NCBI GenBank assembly: GCA_022781015.1
Contig: JALEUF010000206.1
Span: forward strand, 1-25,191
Direction: 5' to 3'
DNA: 25,191 nucleotides
From: Caryophanales bacterium
Lineage (GTDB): Bacteria > Bacillota_I > Bacilli_A > RFN20 > CAG-826
The notes beneath the pieces are model-generated. The model had not been told where the DNA came from and ran no database searches. It was given only the letters and a program-made list of their open reading frames with translations. Below, piece by piece: positions 7,351 through 15,251 of this stretch. How positions within the stretch are numbered: the first letter of the stretch is position 1; every line of letters starts with the position of its first letter. Both the position numbers and the translations under genes were made by a program.

Positions 7351-8709
7351 TTACATACCTCCTGATACTTCTTCGAATGACTTACCGGCGAGTAACCCAT
7401 CAATCTGGGCATTAAGTTCGATACAGACACCAACTACGATGATTAAGCTAGTTCCGCCGATGGCAAGACTAGTATCATCCCCGAATAGTCCAGACAAGAC
7501 TAGGACCATTGGGAGGGCTGATATGACTGCTAGAGCCAAAGCGCCGATGCAAGTGACTCTATTTAAGACCTTGCCAACATATCTTTCGGTTTCTTTTCCA
7601 GGGCGGATGCCTGGGATATAGGAACCGTTTTTCTGGAAATTATCAGCCATTTGCTCTGGATCGATTTGCATTTCCGAATAGAAGAATGTAAAGGCGATGA
7701 TTAGAGCAATATAGATTAATAAGCCCCAAGGCATTCCCCAAGTCGAGCCATCAATTCCAGGCATTTGATACATCTCAGAATAAGAGAAGATCTTAAGCCA
7801 GGAGGCATTGGCGGCATCGCTAGAGATGAATGAAGCAATGACTGATGGGGCCATCATGATGGAAGAGGCGAAGATGACAGGGATGACACCAGCGCTATTG
7901 ACCTTGATTGGAAGGAAGGAAGCACGGGCCATGGAGGCTGTTTGTCCACCTTTCCCGGCATGTTGGACCGGAATCTTACGTTTAGCTGTCTCGAAGAAGA
8001 CAACTCCAGCAACAATAAGAATGAAGGCTAGGATATATAGGGCAAATTGGAAGGCTCCTGTAATCAAGGCTTGTGAGCCATGATCCATGTTGGAGGCAAC
8101 CCATTTGGTCCAAGCGGTAGAGATTTGGATTGGCAATGAACGTACGCATCCAGCAAATATTATGATGGAGATACCGTTCCCCAACCCCTTTTCCGTGATT
8201 TGGTCACCAAGCCACATTGTTAACATGGACCCGGCAAGCAAGACGGTTATTATATAGGCATATGTCCAGAAATTGTCTTCTAGAGTCAAAGATATATAGG
8301 AATTGTTTTGCATCGTCTTGATGATGCCATAGGCTTGAACCGCACCTAATAACAATGTTAGGTAACGGGTAGCCATTTCTATTTTCTTTCTTCCATATTG
8401 ACCTTGCTTTGATAACTCAGTCAAGGCAGGAAGTACGTCTTTAGACAACAATTGGATGATAATCTGGGCGGTGATATAAGGTGAAACACCAAGGGCAAAA
8501 ACGGAGAAGTTAGACAATGCACCACCTCCAAGGATGTTCATCATGGCGATGGCATTCCCTGAATTTAGTGCATTTGAGAGTTCTTCGCTAGTCGATACGC
8601 CCGGGACTGTAATAGCCGCCCCGATTCTGACGACGAATAGAACCATGATCGTGAAGAAAATACGACCAACAATTTCTTTGTTTTTAAAAATCGAGACGAA
8701 CTTTTTCAT
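7351..8709 (-). CDS. secY: Preprotein translocase channel subunit SecY
   Basis: Forms the membrane channel for Sec-dependent secretion and membrane insertion. The 452 residues contain about ten hydrophobic helices. Recognisable stretches include VRIGAAITVPGV in helix 1, the plug region GGGALSNFSVFALGVSPYITAQI, QLLSKDVLPAL, GLGNGISIIIFAG, and the cytosolic loop YGRKKIEMATRY. The C-terminal QIDGLLAGKSFEEVSGG is shorter than many but intact. ATG overlaps the TAA of rplO (TAATG), and adk follows after 2 nt, the usual spc-operon order. Confidence 0.98.
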   Translation of the reverse strand: MKKFVSIFKNKEIVGRIFFTIMVLFVVRIGAAITVPGVSTSEELSNALNSGNAIAMMNILGGGALSNFSVFALGVSPYITAQIIIQLLSKDVLPALTELSKQGQYGRKKIEMATRYLTLLLGAVQAYGIIKTMQNNSYISLTLEDNFWTYAYIITVLLAGSMLTMWLGDQITEKGLGNGISIIIFAGCVRSLPIQISTAWTKWVASNMDHGSQALITGAFQFALYILAFILIVAGVVFFETAKRKIPVQHAGKGGQTASMARASFLPIKVNSAGVIPVIFASSIMMAPSVIASFISSDAANASWLKIFSYSEMYQMPGIDGSTWGMPWGLLIYIALIIAFTFFYSEMQIDPEQMADNFQKNGSYIPGIRPGKETERYVGKVLNRVTCIGALALAVISALPMVLVLSGLFGDDTSLAIGGTSLIIVVGVCIELNAQIDGLLAGKSFEEVSGGM

Positions 8710-9161
8710 TATTCAATTACCTTGGCTTGACCGCCGTTATCCTCAATGGCCTTCTTAGCGGAAGCAGAGAAAGCCTTGGCTTCGACTACCAATTTCTTGG
8801 TTAGTTTCCCCCTGCCGAGAATTTTAACGCCATCGAGCTCTTTTTTCACGATATTCTTTTCAAGTAAAGTGGCGGCATTTACTACATCCCCATCATTGAA
8901 GACATTTAATTTCTCCAAATTGACGGTAGCAAATACGATGCGACGATTCTTGTGAGACTTACGGAAACCGAATTTTGGTAAACGTCTGGCAATTGGGGTT
9001 TGTCCACCTTCATAGCCATTTTTCTTGGTATGGGCGTGGGCGCCTTGTCCCTTCATGCCTTTTCCGGCAGTTTTACCATTTCCAGAGCCTCTTCCCCTTC
9101 CTTTACGGAATGAGTCGATTCTAGCTCCTTCGACATTAGATAGTGTGTGTAGGGATGACAT
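8709..9161 (-). CDS. rplO: 50S ribosomal protein L15
   Basis: Large-subunit protein binding 23S rRNA. The glycine-rich start with GRGRGSGNGKTAGKGMKGQ (22-40) and the following GYEGGQTPIARRLPKFGF are diagnostic; 150 residues is normal. Its ATG overlaps the rpsE stop by one base (TAATG) and its own stop overlaps the secY start in the same way. In most bacteria rpmD (L30) lies between rpsE and rplO; here there is no room for it. Confidence 0.98.
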   Translation of the reverse strand: MSSLHTLSNVEGARIDSFRKGRGRGSGNGKTAGKGMKGQGAHAHTKKNGYEGGQTPIARRLPKFGFRKSHKNRRIVFATVNLEKLNVFNDGDVVNAATLLEKNIVKKELDGVKILGRGKLTKKLVVEAKAFSASAKKAIEDNGGQAKVIE

Positions 9162-9895
9162 TATTTATCTCCTTTCACGGCTTCTTCTTTTTTAGAAGCA
9201 ACCTTGCTAGCCTTCTTTGCCTTTATTTCGTCTTCGCTTTTTAGTCCACGAAGTACCATGACTTCATCATAGGACTTTAAGGAAGTTAATCCGGCATTGA
9301 CGGCACGGACAACATTGATTGGAGCGCGGGAACCGTAGACTTTGGAAACTAAGTTCTTAAGTCCGGCGAGTTCGGCGACAGCTCTAACTGGTCCACCAGC
9401 AACGATACCAGTACCTGGACGGGCTGGCTTCATAACGACTTTGGTTGAGCCATAGACACCAACGACTTCGTGGGCAATAGTGCCATTCTTACCGATTTCG
9501 ATGGAGACCATGTTCTTTCTTGCCTTGGCAAGAGCCTTCTTGATGGCATCTGGTACTTCACCAGACTTAGAAAGGGCAAATCCATATTTACCATTTCCAT
9601 CACCAACAACGACCAATGCGGAGAAACGCATATGTTTTCCACCTTGGACAGTCTTGGAGATACGGTTGATGGCGACTACTCTTTCTTGAAAGTCATCAGT
9701 ATTCTTTCTGAATCCACCACGACCACCTCTCCTTTCGGAAGGACGGCCTTTGTGGTTTCCATATTTCCTATCGCCAGGTCTAGAGGCAGAAACGGAACCG
9801 TGAGGTTCATTGCCACGGGTTTCATTTGTTTCTTCTTCAGAAACGGTTGGTTCGGAAGCAACTTCTTCCGCAACAATCTTATTTTCTTCTTCCAT
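9161..9895 (-). CDS. rpsE: 30S ribosomal protein S5 with long N-terminal extension
   Basis: Small-subunit protein involved in decoding accuracy. The core begins near residue 68 (DDFQERVVAINRISKTVQGG) and contains RFSALVVVGDGNGKYGFALSK and the double-stranded-RNA-binding-like fold. Residues 1-67 are extra compared with the usual 166-residue protein: an acidic part (about 1-30) and then a Gly/Arg-rich part with RPSERRGGRGGFRKN. I chose the ATG at 9893-9895 because AAGGAG (9903-9908) is 7 nt away; an in-frame ATG six bases earlier is too close to it. The end overlaps rplO by one base, and rpmD is absent. Confidence 0.97.
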   Translation of the reverse strand: MEEENKIVAEEVASEPTVSEEETNETRGNEPHGSVSASRPGDRKYGNHKGRPSERRGGRGGFRKNTDDFQERVVAINRISKTVQGGKHMRFSALVVVGDGNGKYGFALSKSGEVPDAIKKALAKARKNMVSIEIGKNGTIAHEVVGVYGSTKVVMKPARPGTGIVAGGPVRAVAELAGLKNLVSKVYGSRAPINVVRAVNAGLTSLKSYDEVMVLRGLKSEDEIKAKKASKVASKKEEAVKGDK

Positions 9896-9906
9896 GGTCA
9901 TTCTCC

Positions 9907-10263
9907 TTAGAACTTGAGCCCGTTTTCTCTAGCGGCTTCGGCTAGAGCAGCAACGCGCCCATGATATATATAACCTGCACGATCGAAGACAACTTCTTCA
10001 ATTCCTTTGGCAATAGCCTTTTTGGCAAGGTCGGCACCAACAGTTGCAGCAGCTTCGCAATTTCCACCATTACTTAATTTTAAAGAAACGGAAGAAGAGG
10101 AAACTAATGTAACGCCTTTAACATCATCGATGATTTGGGCTTCGATATGCTTATTGGAACGAAAGACGCAAAGACGTGGTCTAGCAGCAGTTCCGCTAAC
10201 TTTTTCTCTTACGCGGAGATGGCGACGTTCGCGAATCGCGTTTCTTGATTTCTTTTCAATCAT
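9907..10263 (-). CDS. rplR: 50S ribosomal protein L18
   Basis: Binds 5S rRNA in the central protuberance. RRHLRVREKVSGTAARPRLCVFRSNKHI (visible in parts) and the end FDRAGYIYHGRVAALAEAARENGLKF are diagnostic, and the 118-residue length is normal. It lies 11 nt after rplF, and its stop overlaps the AAGGAG used by rpsE. Nothing unusual is seen. Confidence 0.98.
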   Translation of the reverse strand: MIEKKSRNAIRERRHLRVREKVSGTAARPRLCVFRSNKHIEAQIIDDVKGVTLVSSSSVSLKLSNGGNCEAAATVGADLAKKAIAKGIEEVVFDRAGYIYHGRVAALAEAARENGLKF

Positions 10264-10274
10264 TTTATCGCTCC

Positions 10275-10826
10275 TTATTTCTTACCAGTAGCACCGGCTC
10301 TCTTACCTTCCTTACGGATGATAACTTCGCCTTTGTACTTAATTCCCTTGCCACCATATGGTTCAGGACGCTTGGTATCGTGGATTAATGCAGCGGTTTG
10401 TCCAACCTTTTGCTTATCGATACCTTCGACAACGATGTGGGCTTCATCGGTAGTAGAGACTTTGACTCCATCAAGAGGATGGATGACTACTTCGTGGGAG
10501 AAGCCTACATTGAGAACTAGGTCGGTTCCGCGCATGGCGCAACGATAACCGATACCAGAGATCTCTAATTCTTTTTTGAATCCTTCATGGACACCAGTGA
10601 CAGCATTATGTAAGTTGGCTCTGGTGGTACCATGCAATTCTAGGTCGATTTGATCTTCTCCAGCTCTATGGCAGAGAAGTTCGTTTCCTTTTTCCTCGAC
10701 GCTGACGTTATTTGGGATAACAACGCTTAATTCGCCTTTGGGTCCTTTAACAGTTACAAGTCCGGCTTTGATTTCGGCAGTAACTCCTTCAGGAAGAACG
10801 ACGGGTTTAAATCCGATTCTTGACAT
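10275..10826 (-). CDS. rplF: 50S ribosomal protein L6
   Basis: Large-subunit protein near the sarcin-ricin loop and factor-binding site. It starts MSRIGFKPVVLPEGV; the second duplicated domain contains VGYRC-like GIGYRCAMRGTDLVLNVGFSHEV, and the signature PEPYGGKGIKYKGEVIIRKEGK lies near the C-terminus. The 183 residues are normal. It is between rpsH (17 nt) and rplR (11 nt). The second domain has a few cysteines but no changed key motif. Confidence 0.98.
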   Translation of the reverse strand: MSRIGFKPVVLPEGVTAEIKAGLVTVKGPKGELSVVIPNNVSVEEKGNELLCHRAGEDQIDLELHGTTRANLHNAVTGVHEGFKKELEISGIGYRCAMRGTDLVLNVGFSHEVVIHPLDGVKVSTTDEAHIVVEGIDKQKVGQTAALIHDTKRPEPYGGKGIKYKGEVIIRKEGKRAGATGKK

Positions 10827-10843
10827 TATTTCTTCCTCCTATA

Positions 10844-11239
10844 TTACCAAACGTAGCAAAGGATTTCTCCGCCAACGTGTTGCTTTCTAGCTTGATGGTC
10901 GGTTAATAGACCATTTGGGGTAGAAACGATAGCGATTCCAAGTCCTTTGAGAACACTTGGGATTTTGTCGGCTTCGCTATAGATACGAAGACCTGGTTTT
11001 GATATACGCTTTAAGCCAGTGATGACTCTTTCGCCACTGGAGCTATATTTCAAGACGATGACAAGGGTTTTCTTGCCTTCGTTTTCTTCAAGTCGATATG
11101 AAGTAATAAAGCCTTGGTTCTTTAAAATCTCGGCAATGCCTTCTTTCATTTTGGAAGTTGGCATGGAGACTTCTTCGTAACGTAATTTGTTAGCGTTACG
11201 GATACGAGTGAGCATATCTGCTATTGGATCTGCATTCAT
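10844..11239 (-). CDS. rpsH: 30S ribosomal protein S8
   Basis: Primary 16S rRNA binder of the central domain. The start MNADPIADMLTRIRNANK and the end STPNGLLTDHQARKQHVGGEILCYVW are diagnostic; 131 residues is normal. In enterobacteria S8 is the translational repressor of the spc operon; no such site can be asserted here. It lies between rpsN and rplF with 17-18 nt gaps and a good Shine-Dalgarno. Confidence 0.98.
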   Translation of the reverse strand: MNADPIADMLTRIRNANKLRYEEVSMPTSKMKEGIAEILKNQGFITSYRLEENEGKKTLVIVLKYSSSGERVITGLKRISKPGLRIYSEADKIPSVLKGLGIAIVSTPNGLLTDHQARKQHVGGEILCYVW

Positions 11240-11257
11240 TTTATTAGTCTCCTTTCA

Positions 11258-11443
11258 TTACCATGAAGCCTTCTTCATGCCTGGGATTTCACCTTTGTAG
11301 GCTAATTCTCTTAGGCAGATACGGCATAATCCGAAGCGGCGGATGACCCCGTGAGGACGTCCGCATCTTTTGCAGCGGGTATATTCGCGAACACCGAATT
11401 TTTGTGTTCTTTGTTCTTTAGCAATTAAACTTTTCTTAGCCAT
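11258..11443 (-). CDS. rpsN: 30S ribosomal protein S14, zinc type Z
   Basis: Small-subunit head protein. The 61-residue short form has zinc ligands C24, C27, C40 and C43 (CKRCGRPH and CRICL). It is encoded in the operon between rplE and rpsH with a strong AAGGAG 5-6 nt upstream. The zinc form here matches the zinc form of L36 in the same operon; whether a zinc-free paralogue exists elsewhere cannot be seen. Confidence 0.98.
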   Translation of the reverse strand: MAKKSLIAKEQRTQKFGVREYTRCKRCGRPHGVIRRFGLCRICLRELAYKGEIPGMKKASW

Positions 11444-11454
11444 GAACTTTCTCC

Positions 11455-12087
11455 TTATTTCCTAAAGGGCATGCCAATCTTTTCAAGAAGAGCATAGGCC
11501 TCTTTATCGGAATTTGCGGTAGTTACGATAACAATATCCATACCACGGACCTTGGCTACTTTATCATAGTCAATTTCTGGGAAGATCAATTGTTCTTTGA
11601 TACCGAGGGTGTAATTACCATGACCATCGAAGGCATTTTTGCTAACGCCACGGAAGTCACGAACACGTGGAAGGGCGATTGAGACCAATTTATCAAGGAA
11701 TTCATACATCCTAGCACCACGGAGGGTAACTTTTGTTCCGATGGCTTGTCCTTCTCTAACCTTGAAGGTAGCGATGGACTTCTTAGCCTTGGTAACAACT
11801 GGATGTTGACCAGTGATGATAGATAAGTCATTGACAGCATCATCAAGGGCTTTGGAATTTGCAGTAGCATCTCCAACACCGATGTTGATGACGACTTTCT
11901 CAATCCTTGGAGCTTGCATTACGGTTGAATAGTTAAATTCCTTAACTAATTCAGGGACAATGGTCTCCTTGTATTTCTTGTAAAGACGGTTTTCGGCTTT
12001 GGTTTCGTTTGTAACTACTTCCGCTGCTTCAACTTTCTTTGCTTTCTTAGGGGCAGCCTTAGCGGCCTTTTTTGTTTCAGTTGCCAT
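11455..12087 (-). CDS. rplE: 50S ribosomal protein L5 with basic N-terminal extension
   Basis: Binds 5S rRNA and contacts P-site tRNA. The core starts near residue 32 (NRLYKKYKETIVPELVKEF) and includes QAPRIEKVVINIGVG, GQHPVVTKAKKSIATFKVREG and PRVRDFRGVS. The first 31 residues, rich in Lys and Ala, are additional to the usual 179-180. I place the start at the ATG 12085-12087, which has GGAGG (12096-12100) 8 nt before it; an earlier in-frame ATG overlaps the rplX stop but would include that ribosome binding site. L22 and L23 in this operon have similar Lys/Ala tails. Confidence 0.97.
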   Translation of the reverse strand: MATETKKAAKAAPKKAKKVEAAEVVTNETKAENRLYKKYKETIVPELVKEFNYSTVMQAPRIEKVVINIGVGDATANSKALDDAVNDLSIITGQHPVVTKAKKSIATFKVREGQAIGTKVTLRGARMYEFLDKLVSIALPRVRDFRGVSKNAFDGHGNYTLGIKEQLIFPEIDYDKVAKVRGMDIVIVTTANSDKEAYALLEKIGMPFRK

Positions 12088-12101
12088 TCTAGCTTCCTCC
12101 A

Positions 12102-12410
12102 TTATTTATCTAGAGATTCGCCAGACTTGGCTAGACGAACCTTCTTGCCTTTTACCATGCCCATGTGGACACGGGTTGGCTTTTTGGTTTTTGGATCGAT
12201 GAGAGCAACATTGCTAGCATCGAATGGTACATACATATCAATGACCGAACCTTCTGGAACAGATTGGGTTGGTTTCTTATGTTTCTTATGTACGTTGACA
12301 CCTTCAACGACGACTTTATTTAGCTTAGGGTAAACGCGTTGGACGATACCTTCCTTGCCTTTGTCGGCGCCGGAGATGACGATAACTTTATCACCTTTTT
12401 TGATATTCAT
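12102..12410 (-). CDS. rplX: 50S ribosomal protein L24
   Basis: Assembly-initiating 23S rRNA binder with a KOW motif: IKKGDKVIVISGADKGKEGIVQRVYP at the N-terminus (read in parts), then VEGVNVHKKHKKP. It is 102 residues when started at the ATG 12408-12410, which has AAGGAG 6 nt upstream; an in-frame ATG ten codons earlier lies within rplN and lacks support. It lies between rplN and rplE, with 14 nt to the chosen rplE start. Confidence 0.97.
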   Translation of the reverse strand: MNIKKGDKVIVISGADKGKEGIVQRVYPKLNKVVVEGVNVHKKHKKPTQSVPEGSVIDMYVPFDASNVALIDPKTKKPTRVHMGMVKGKKVRLAKSGESLDK

Positions 12411-12420
12411 ATCTCTCTCC

Positions 12421-12789
12421 TTATAACACCTCGACGGCAAGGGATATAATCTTCATGTATCCCTTATCACGAAGTTCACGGGCAACTGGACCAAAGACAC
12501 GAGTGCCAATTGGGTTGCCATCATTGTCGATTAATACGATAGCATTGTCATCGAAGGCAATTGTGGATCCATCCTTGCGGAGGACTGGGTGCTTAACCCT
12601 GACAATAACTCCCTTGACGACATCGCTTTTCTTGACTTTGCCATTTGGAATAGCATCTTTGACGGAACATAAGACGACATCTCCGATAGAAGATACTTTG
12701 CGATGGCTTCCTCCGTAAAGGCGGAAGACTTTGACCGAGCGGGCACCGGAGTTATCGGCGACTACTAGGCTGGTTTCATTATGAATCAT
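12421..12789 (-). CDS. rplN: 50S ribosomal protein L14
   Basis: Interface protein of the large subunit near helix 14 of 16S rRNA. The start MIHNETSLVVADNSGARSV and the block KVKKSDVVKGVIVRVKHPVLRKDGS (in parts), FDDNAIVLIDNDGNPIGTRVFGPVARELR are diagnostic; 122 residues is exact for the family. Its ATG overlaps the TAA of rpsQ (TAATG), with an AGGAGGGAG-type ribosome binding site at the end of rpsQ. Confidence 0.98.
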   Translation of the reverse strand: MIHNETSLVVADNSGARSVKVFRLYGGSHRKVSSIGDVVLCSVKDAIPNGKVKKSDVVKGVIVRVKHPVLRKDGSTIAFDDNAIVLIDNDGNPIGTRVFGPVARELRDKGYMKIISLAVEVL

Positions 12790-13115
12790 TATTCTCCCTC
12801 CTTAGCGGAAATACCTTCATTAGCTTCTAAGTCGGCTTCGACTTCGCTAGCCTTTTCGGCTAAAGCGGCGTGAGAGACGACGGAGACTAAGCGATATCTT
12901 TTTGTTTTAGATAAAGGACGGCAGGCCACAATAGTGACTGTATCACCGACAATGGCTTGATTGTTCTCATCATGAACGTAATATTTCTTGGAATAGCCTA
13001 CTCTTTTGGTGTAAAGATGGGCATTGCGTTCGGTAGAGACAGTAACAACGATAGTCTTATCCATTTTGGTGGAAGTGACAACGCCTTGTACTAAGGCACG
13101 ATGATTTCTTTCCAT
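12789..13115 (-). CDS. rpsQ: 30S ribosomal protein S17 with acidic C-terminal tail
   Basis: Binds 16S rRNA in the 5' domain. The core (1-80) begins RNHRALVQGVVTSTKMDKT, and the motif VGDTVTIVACRPLSKTKRYRLV is diagnostic. Residues 81-108 form an extra Glu/Ala-rich acidic tail not found in the usual 80-88-residue protein. The tail codons also carry the Shine-Dalgarno for rplN, whose ATG overlaps the stop by one base. L16, two genes upstream, has a comparable acidic tail. Confidence 0.97.
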   Translation of the reverse strand: MERNHRALVQGVVTSTKMDKTIVVTVSTERNAHLYTKRVGYSKKYYVHDENNQAIVGDTVTIVACRPLSKTKRYRLVSVVSHAALAEKASEVEADLEANEGISAKEGE

Positions 13116-13133
13116 TAGTTATATCTCCTTTCC

Positions 13134-13334
13134 TTATTTAGCAATGTCAAGTTCTCTTTGACGCTTGACGGTTTCGGCTTTGGCGAGGTCTTTTCTAACG
13201 TTGCGGACCATTTCGCCATGTTCTAATTGTCCAACGGCCTTTTTGCGGCGTAATTCGAACAATTCTTCCTTTAACTCGTAGATTTTCTTAGCGAGTTCTT
13301 CCGAGGTTAGTTCGCGGAATTCTTTAACTTCCAT
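13134..13334 (-). CDS. rpmC: 50S ribosomal protein L29
   Basis: Two-helix protein at the peptide exit, part of the docking site for trigger factor and SRP. FRELTSEELAKKIYELKEELFELRRKKAVGQLEH (in parts) followed by VRNVRKDLAKAETV matches the family, and 66 residues is normal. Its ATG overlaps the last base of the rplP stop (TAATG), so translation is probably coupled. Confidence 0.97.
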   Translation of the reverse strand: MEVKEFRELTSEELAKKIYELKEELFELRRKKAVGQLEHGEMVRNVRKDLAKAETVKRQRELDIAK

Positions 13335-13891
13335 TACTTGGCCTCCTTATTTTCAACTTCGGTTGGGGTTTCGTTTCCGGTATCAGAAACGGTTTCAACC
13401 TTGATTTCATCTTCTTTTTCAATAGCTTCTAGAGAAGATTCATGAGCCTCTTCCATCTTGAGTAATTCAGCTTGGGAGAGAGCTTTTTCCCTCTTGATGA
13501 CCTTGGTCTTGACTGGAAGTTTATATCCGGCAAGATGAAGGGCCTTTTGGGCTTTGACTGGATCGATGCCGCCAATTTCGAAGAGAACAGTTCCCTTCTT
13601 GACGACGGCTACCCATCCTTCTGGGCTTCCTTTACCGCTACCCATACGAACTTCGGCTGGCTTCTTGGTCTTTGCTAAGTGTGGGAAGATTCTAATCCAG
13701 ACTTTCCCAGCACGGTCAGTATAACGGGCCAAGACGATACGAGCAGATTCGATTTGGTGGTCGGTAACGTAATTTCCTTCAGTGGCTACTAATCCGTATT
13801 CACCGAAGTCGACACTGGTGCCGGCTTTGGCTTTTCCTTCATATTTGAGACCATGAGGACGGCGATATTTAACGCGCTTTGGTTGTAGCAT
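13334..13891 (-). CDS. rplP: 50S ribosomal protein L16 with acidic C-terminal extension
   Basis: Positions A-site tRNA in the large subunit. The core (1-135) has MLQPKRVKYRRPHGLKYEGK, VWIRIFPHLAKTKKPAEVRMGSGKG (in parts) and the typical KGTVLFEIGG. Residues 136-185 are extra and rich in Glu, compared with the usual 137-145 total. The ATG and its GGAGG lie inside the end of rpsC, giving a 23-nt overlap in another frame. Confidence 0.97.
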   Translation of the reverse strand: MLQPKRVKYRRPHGLKYEGKAKAGTSVDFGEYGLVATEGNYVTDHQIESARIVLARYTDRAGKVWIRIFPHLAKTKKPAEVRMGSGKGSPEGWVAVVKKGTVLFEIGGIDPVKAQKALHLAGYKLPVKTKVIKREKALSQAELLKMEEAHESSLEAIEKEDEIKVETVSDTGNETPTEVENKEAK

Positions 13892-14636
13892 CTTTATTGC
13901 CTCCTTTTGCTATTGGGCGGCGTCCATTATTCCTTGGGAAATTTGGACGGGCATTTTGTTGTGGAACTGGTTCGTTGACTTCTTCAGTTCCTGCCTTGTT
14001 TAAGGAACGGCAGATCCAGACTTTGACACCGATGTTTCCATAGGTGGTAGAAGCTGGAACGTGGGCGAAGTCGATATCAGCACGTAGGGTATGAAGAGGG
14101 ATGACTCCGTCTTTATATCCTTCACGTCTAGCGATTTCAGCACCGCCAAGACGTCCAGAGCATAAGGTTTTGCTTCCTTTTGCGCCAGCTTTCTTCATCC
14201 TTTGGATGGCTTTTTTCATTGTAGAACGGAAGGCGGCACGATTTTCGAGTTCGCTAGCAATCCATTTAGCAACTAGAGTAGCATCCAAATCAGGATTCTT
14301 AACTTCGACAACATCAAGTTTGACGGCGCCAGATTTTACGATCCTGCCAAGTTCCTTGGTAAGACGGGTAACATTGGCTCCATCTTGTCCGATGACATCA
14401 CCTGGACGGGCGACATAGACGGATACTTTGACGTTATGACCATTCTTATCGGTTTTTACACGTTCGATAGTGATGTGAGATAACATGGAGTTCTTTAATT
14501 CTTTGTCGAGATATTTACGGATGGCGATATCTTCAACTAGGAAGTCTCCATATTCTTTCTTAGAGGCGAACCATTTAGAATTCCAGTCGCGATTGATGCC
14601 AACACGCATTCCGACTGCATTGACTTTTTGTCCCAT
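13869..14636 (-). CDS. rpsC: 30S ribosomal protein S3
   Basis: Head protein with KH domain at the mRNA entry, part of the ribosomal helicase. It begins MGQKVNAVGMRVGINRDWNS, and contains the KH motif near ARPGDVIGQDGANVTRLTKELG and the C-terminal domain with RLGGAEIARREGYKDG. I chose the ATG 14634-14636, which matches the family start and has AAGGAGG 11 nt upstream; an ATG twelve codons earlier is unsupported. At 255 residues it has about 35 extra at the C-terminus (Asn/Pro/Arg-rich). Its last 23 nt overlap rplP. Confidence 0.97.
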   Translation of the reverse strand: MGQKVNAVGMRVGINRDWNSKWFASKKEYGDFLVEDIAIRKYLDKELKNSMLSHITIERVKTDKNGHNVKVSVYVARPGDVIGQDGANVTRLTKELGRIVKSGAVKLDVVEVKNPDLDATLVAKWIASELENRAAFRSTMKKAIQRMKKAGAKGSKTLCSGRLGGAEIARREGYKDGVIPLHTLRADIDFAHVPASTTYGNIGVKVWICRSLNKAGTEEVNEPVPQQNARPNFPRNNGRRPIAKGGNKDATTKAR

Positions 14637-14652
14637 TTTCTTTCGGTCCTCC

Positions 14653-15240
14653 TTAATTTCTTTCCTTGACAACGACTAATAGGTTAGCGTTGCGTTTAAT
14701 GATTGGCGAGGCAGAGCCTTTCGCCCTTGGGATGAAGCGTTTGATCTTTAGTCCATCGGAGACTTGAATCTCAGCGACATAGAGAGAAGATTTATCCATC
14801 CCGAAGTTATTGACAGCATTAGCGGCAGCAGATTTGATGGCCTTGGCTACTGGAGCAGCGGCGACCTTGTTGGTCTTGGATAAGATTCCAAGGGCAACAG
14901 ATACATCTTTTCCTCTAACAGCATCAGCTACGAATCTAACTTTACGTGGGGTGATGCGGACATCCCTAGCGAAGCATCTAGCTTCGGTGACTGGGGCTTT
15001 TTCCTCAACCTTAGTAACTTTAGCAGCCTTGGCTTCTTCCTTAGCAGCCTTCTTGGCAGCTTTGGCTTCGGCTTTAGCTTCTTTCTTAGCGGTCTTGACG
15101 TCTTTTACTTCGTTGACGACTTCTTCTTTAACTTCTTCTTTTTCAACCTTTTTGACTGCTTCTTTCTTTGGGGCAGCCTTTTTGGTTGTAGTTTTCTTAG
15201 CGGCAGTTTTCTTAACTGTCTTCTTAGTTTCTTCAGCCAT
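14653..15240 (-). CDS. rplV: 50S ribosomal protein L22 with long Lys/Ala/Glu N-terminal extension
   Basis: Lines the peptide exit tunnel. The core starts near residue 87 (ARCFARDVRITPRKVRFVAD) and continues with the normal L22 fold (AVNNFGMDKSSLYVAEIQV, then RFIPRAKGSASPI). Residues 1-85 are an added low-complexity domain made almost only of Lys, Ala, Glu, Val and Thr; the usual protein is about 110 residues. Base use in this part is repetitive but in frame and begins at an ATG with AAGGAG 7 nt upstream, so the extension is really translated. It lies between rpsS and rpsC. Confidence 0.97.
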   Translation of the reverse strand: MAEETKKTVKKTAAKKTTTKKAAPKKEAVKKVEKEEVKEEVVNEVKDVKTAKKEAKAEAKAAKKAAKEEAKAAKVTKVEEKAPVTEARCFARDVRITPRKVRFVADAVRGKDVSVALGILSKTNKVAAAPVAKAIKSAAANAVNNFGMDKSSLYVAEIQVSDGLKIKRFIPRAKGSASPIIKRNANLLVVVKERN

Positions 15241-15251
15241 TATTACGCTCC

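Noticed and set aside
9470..9910. Plus-strand open frame of 146 codons opposite rpsE
   Set aside because: It lacks a ribosome binding site and family resemblance; rpsE is unambiguous on the other strand.
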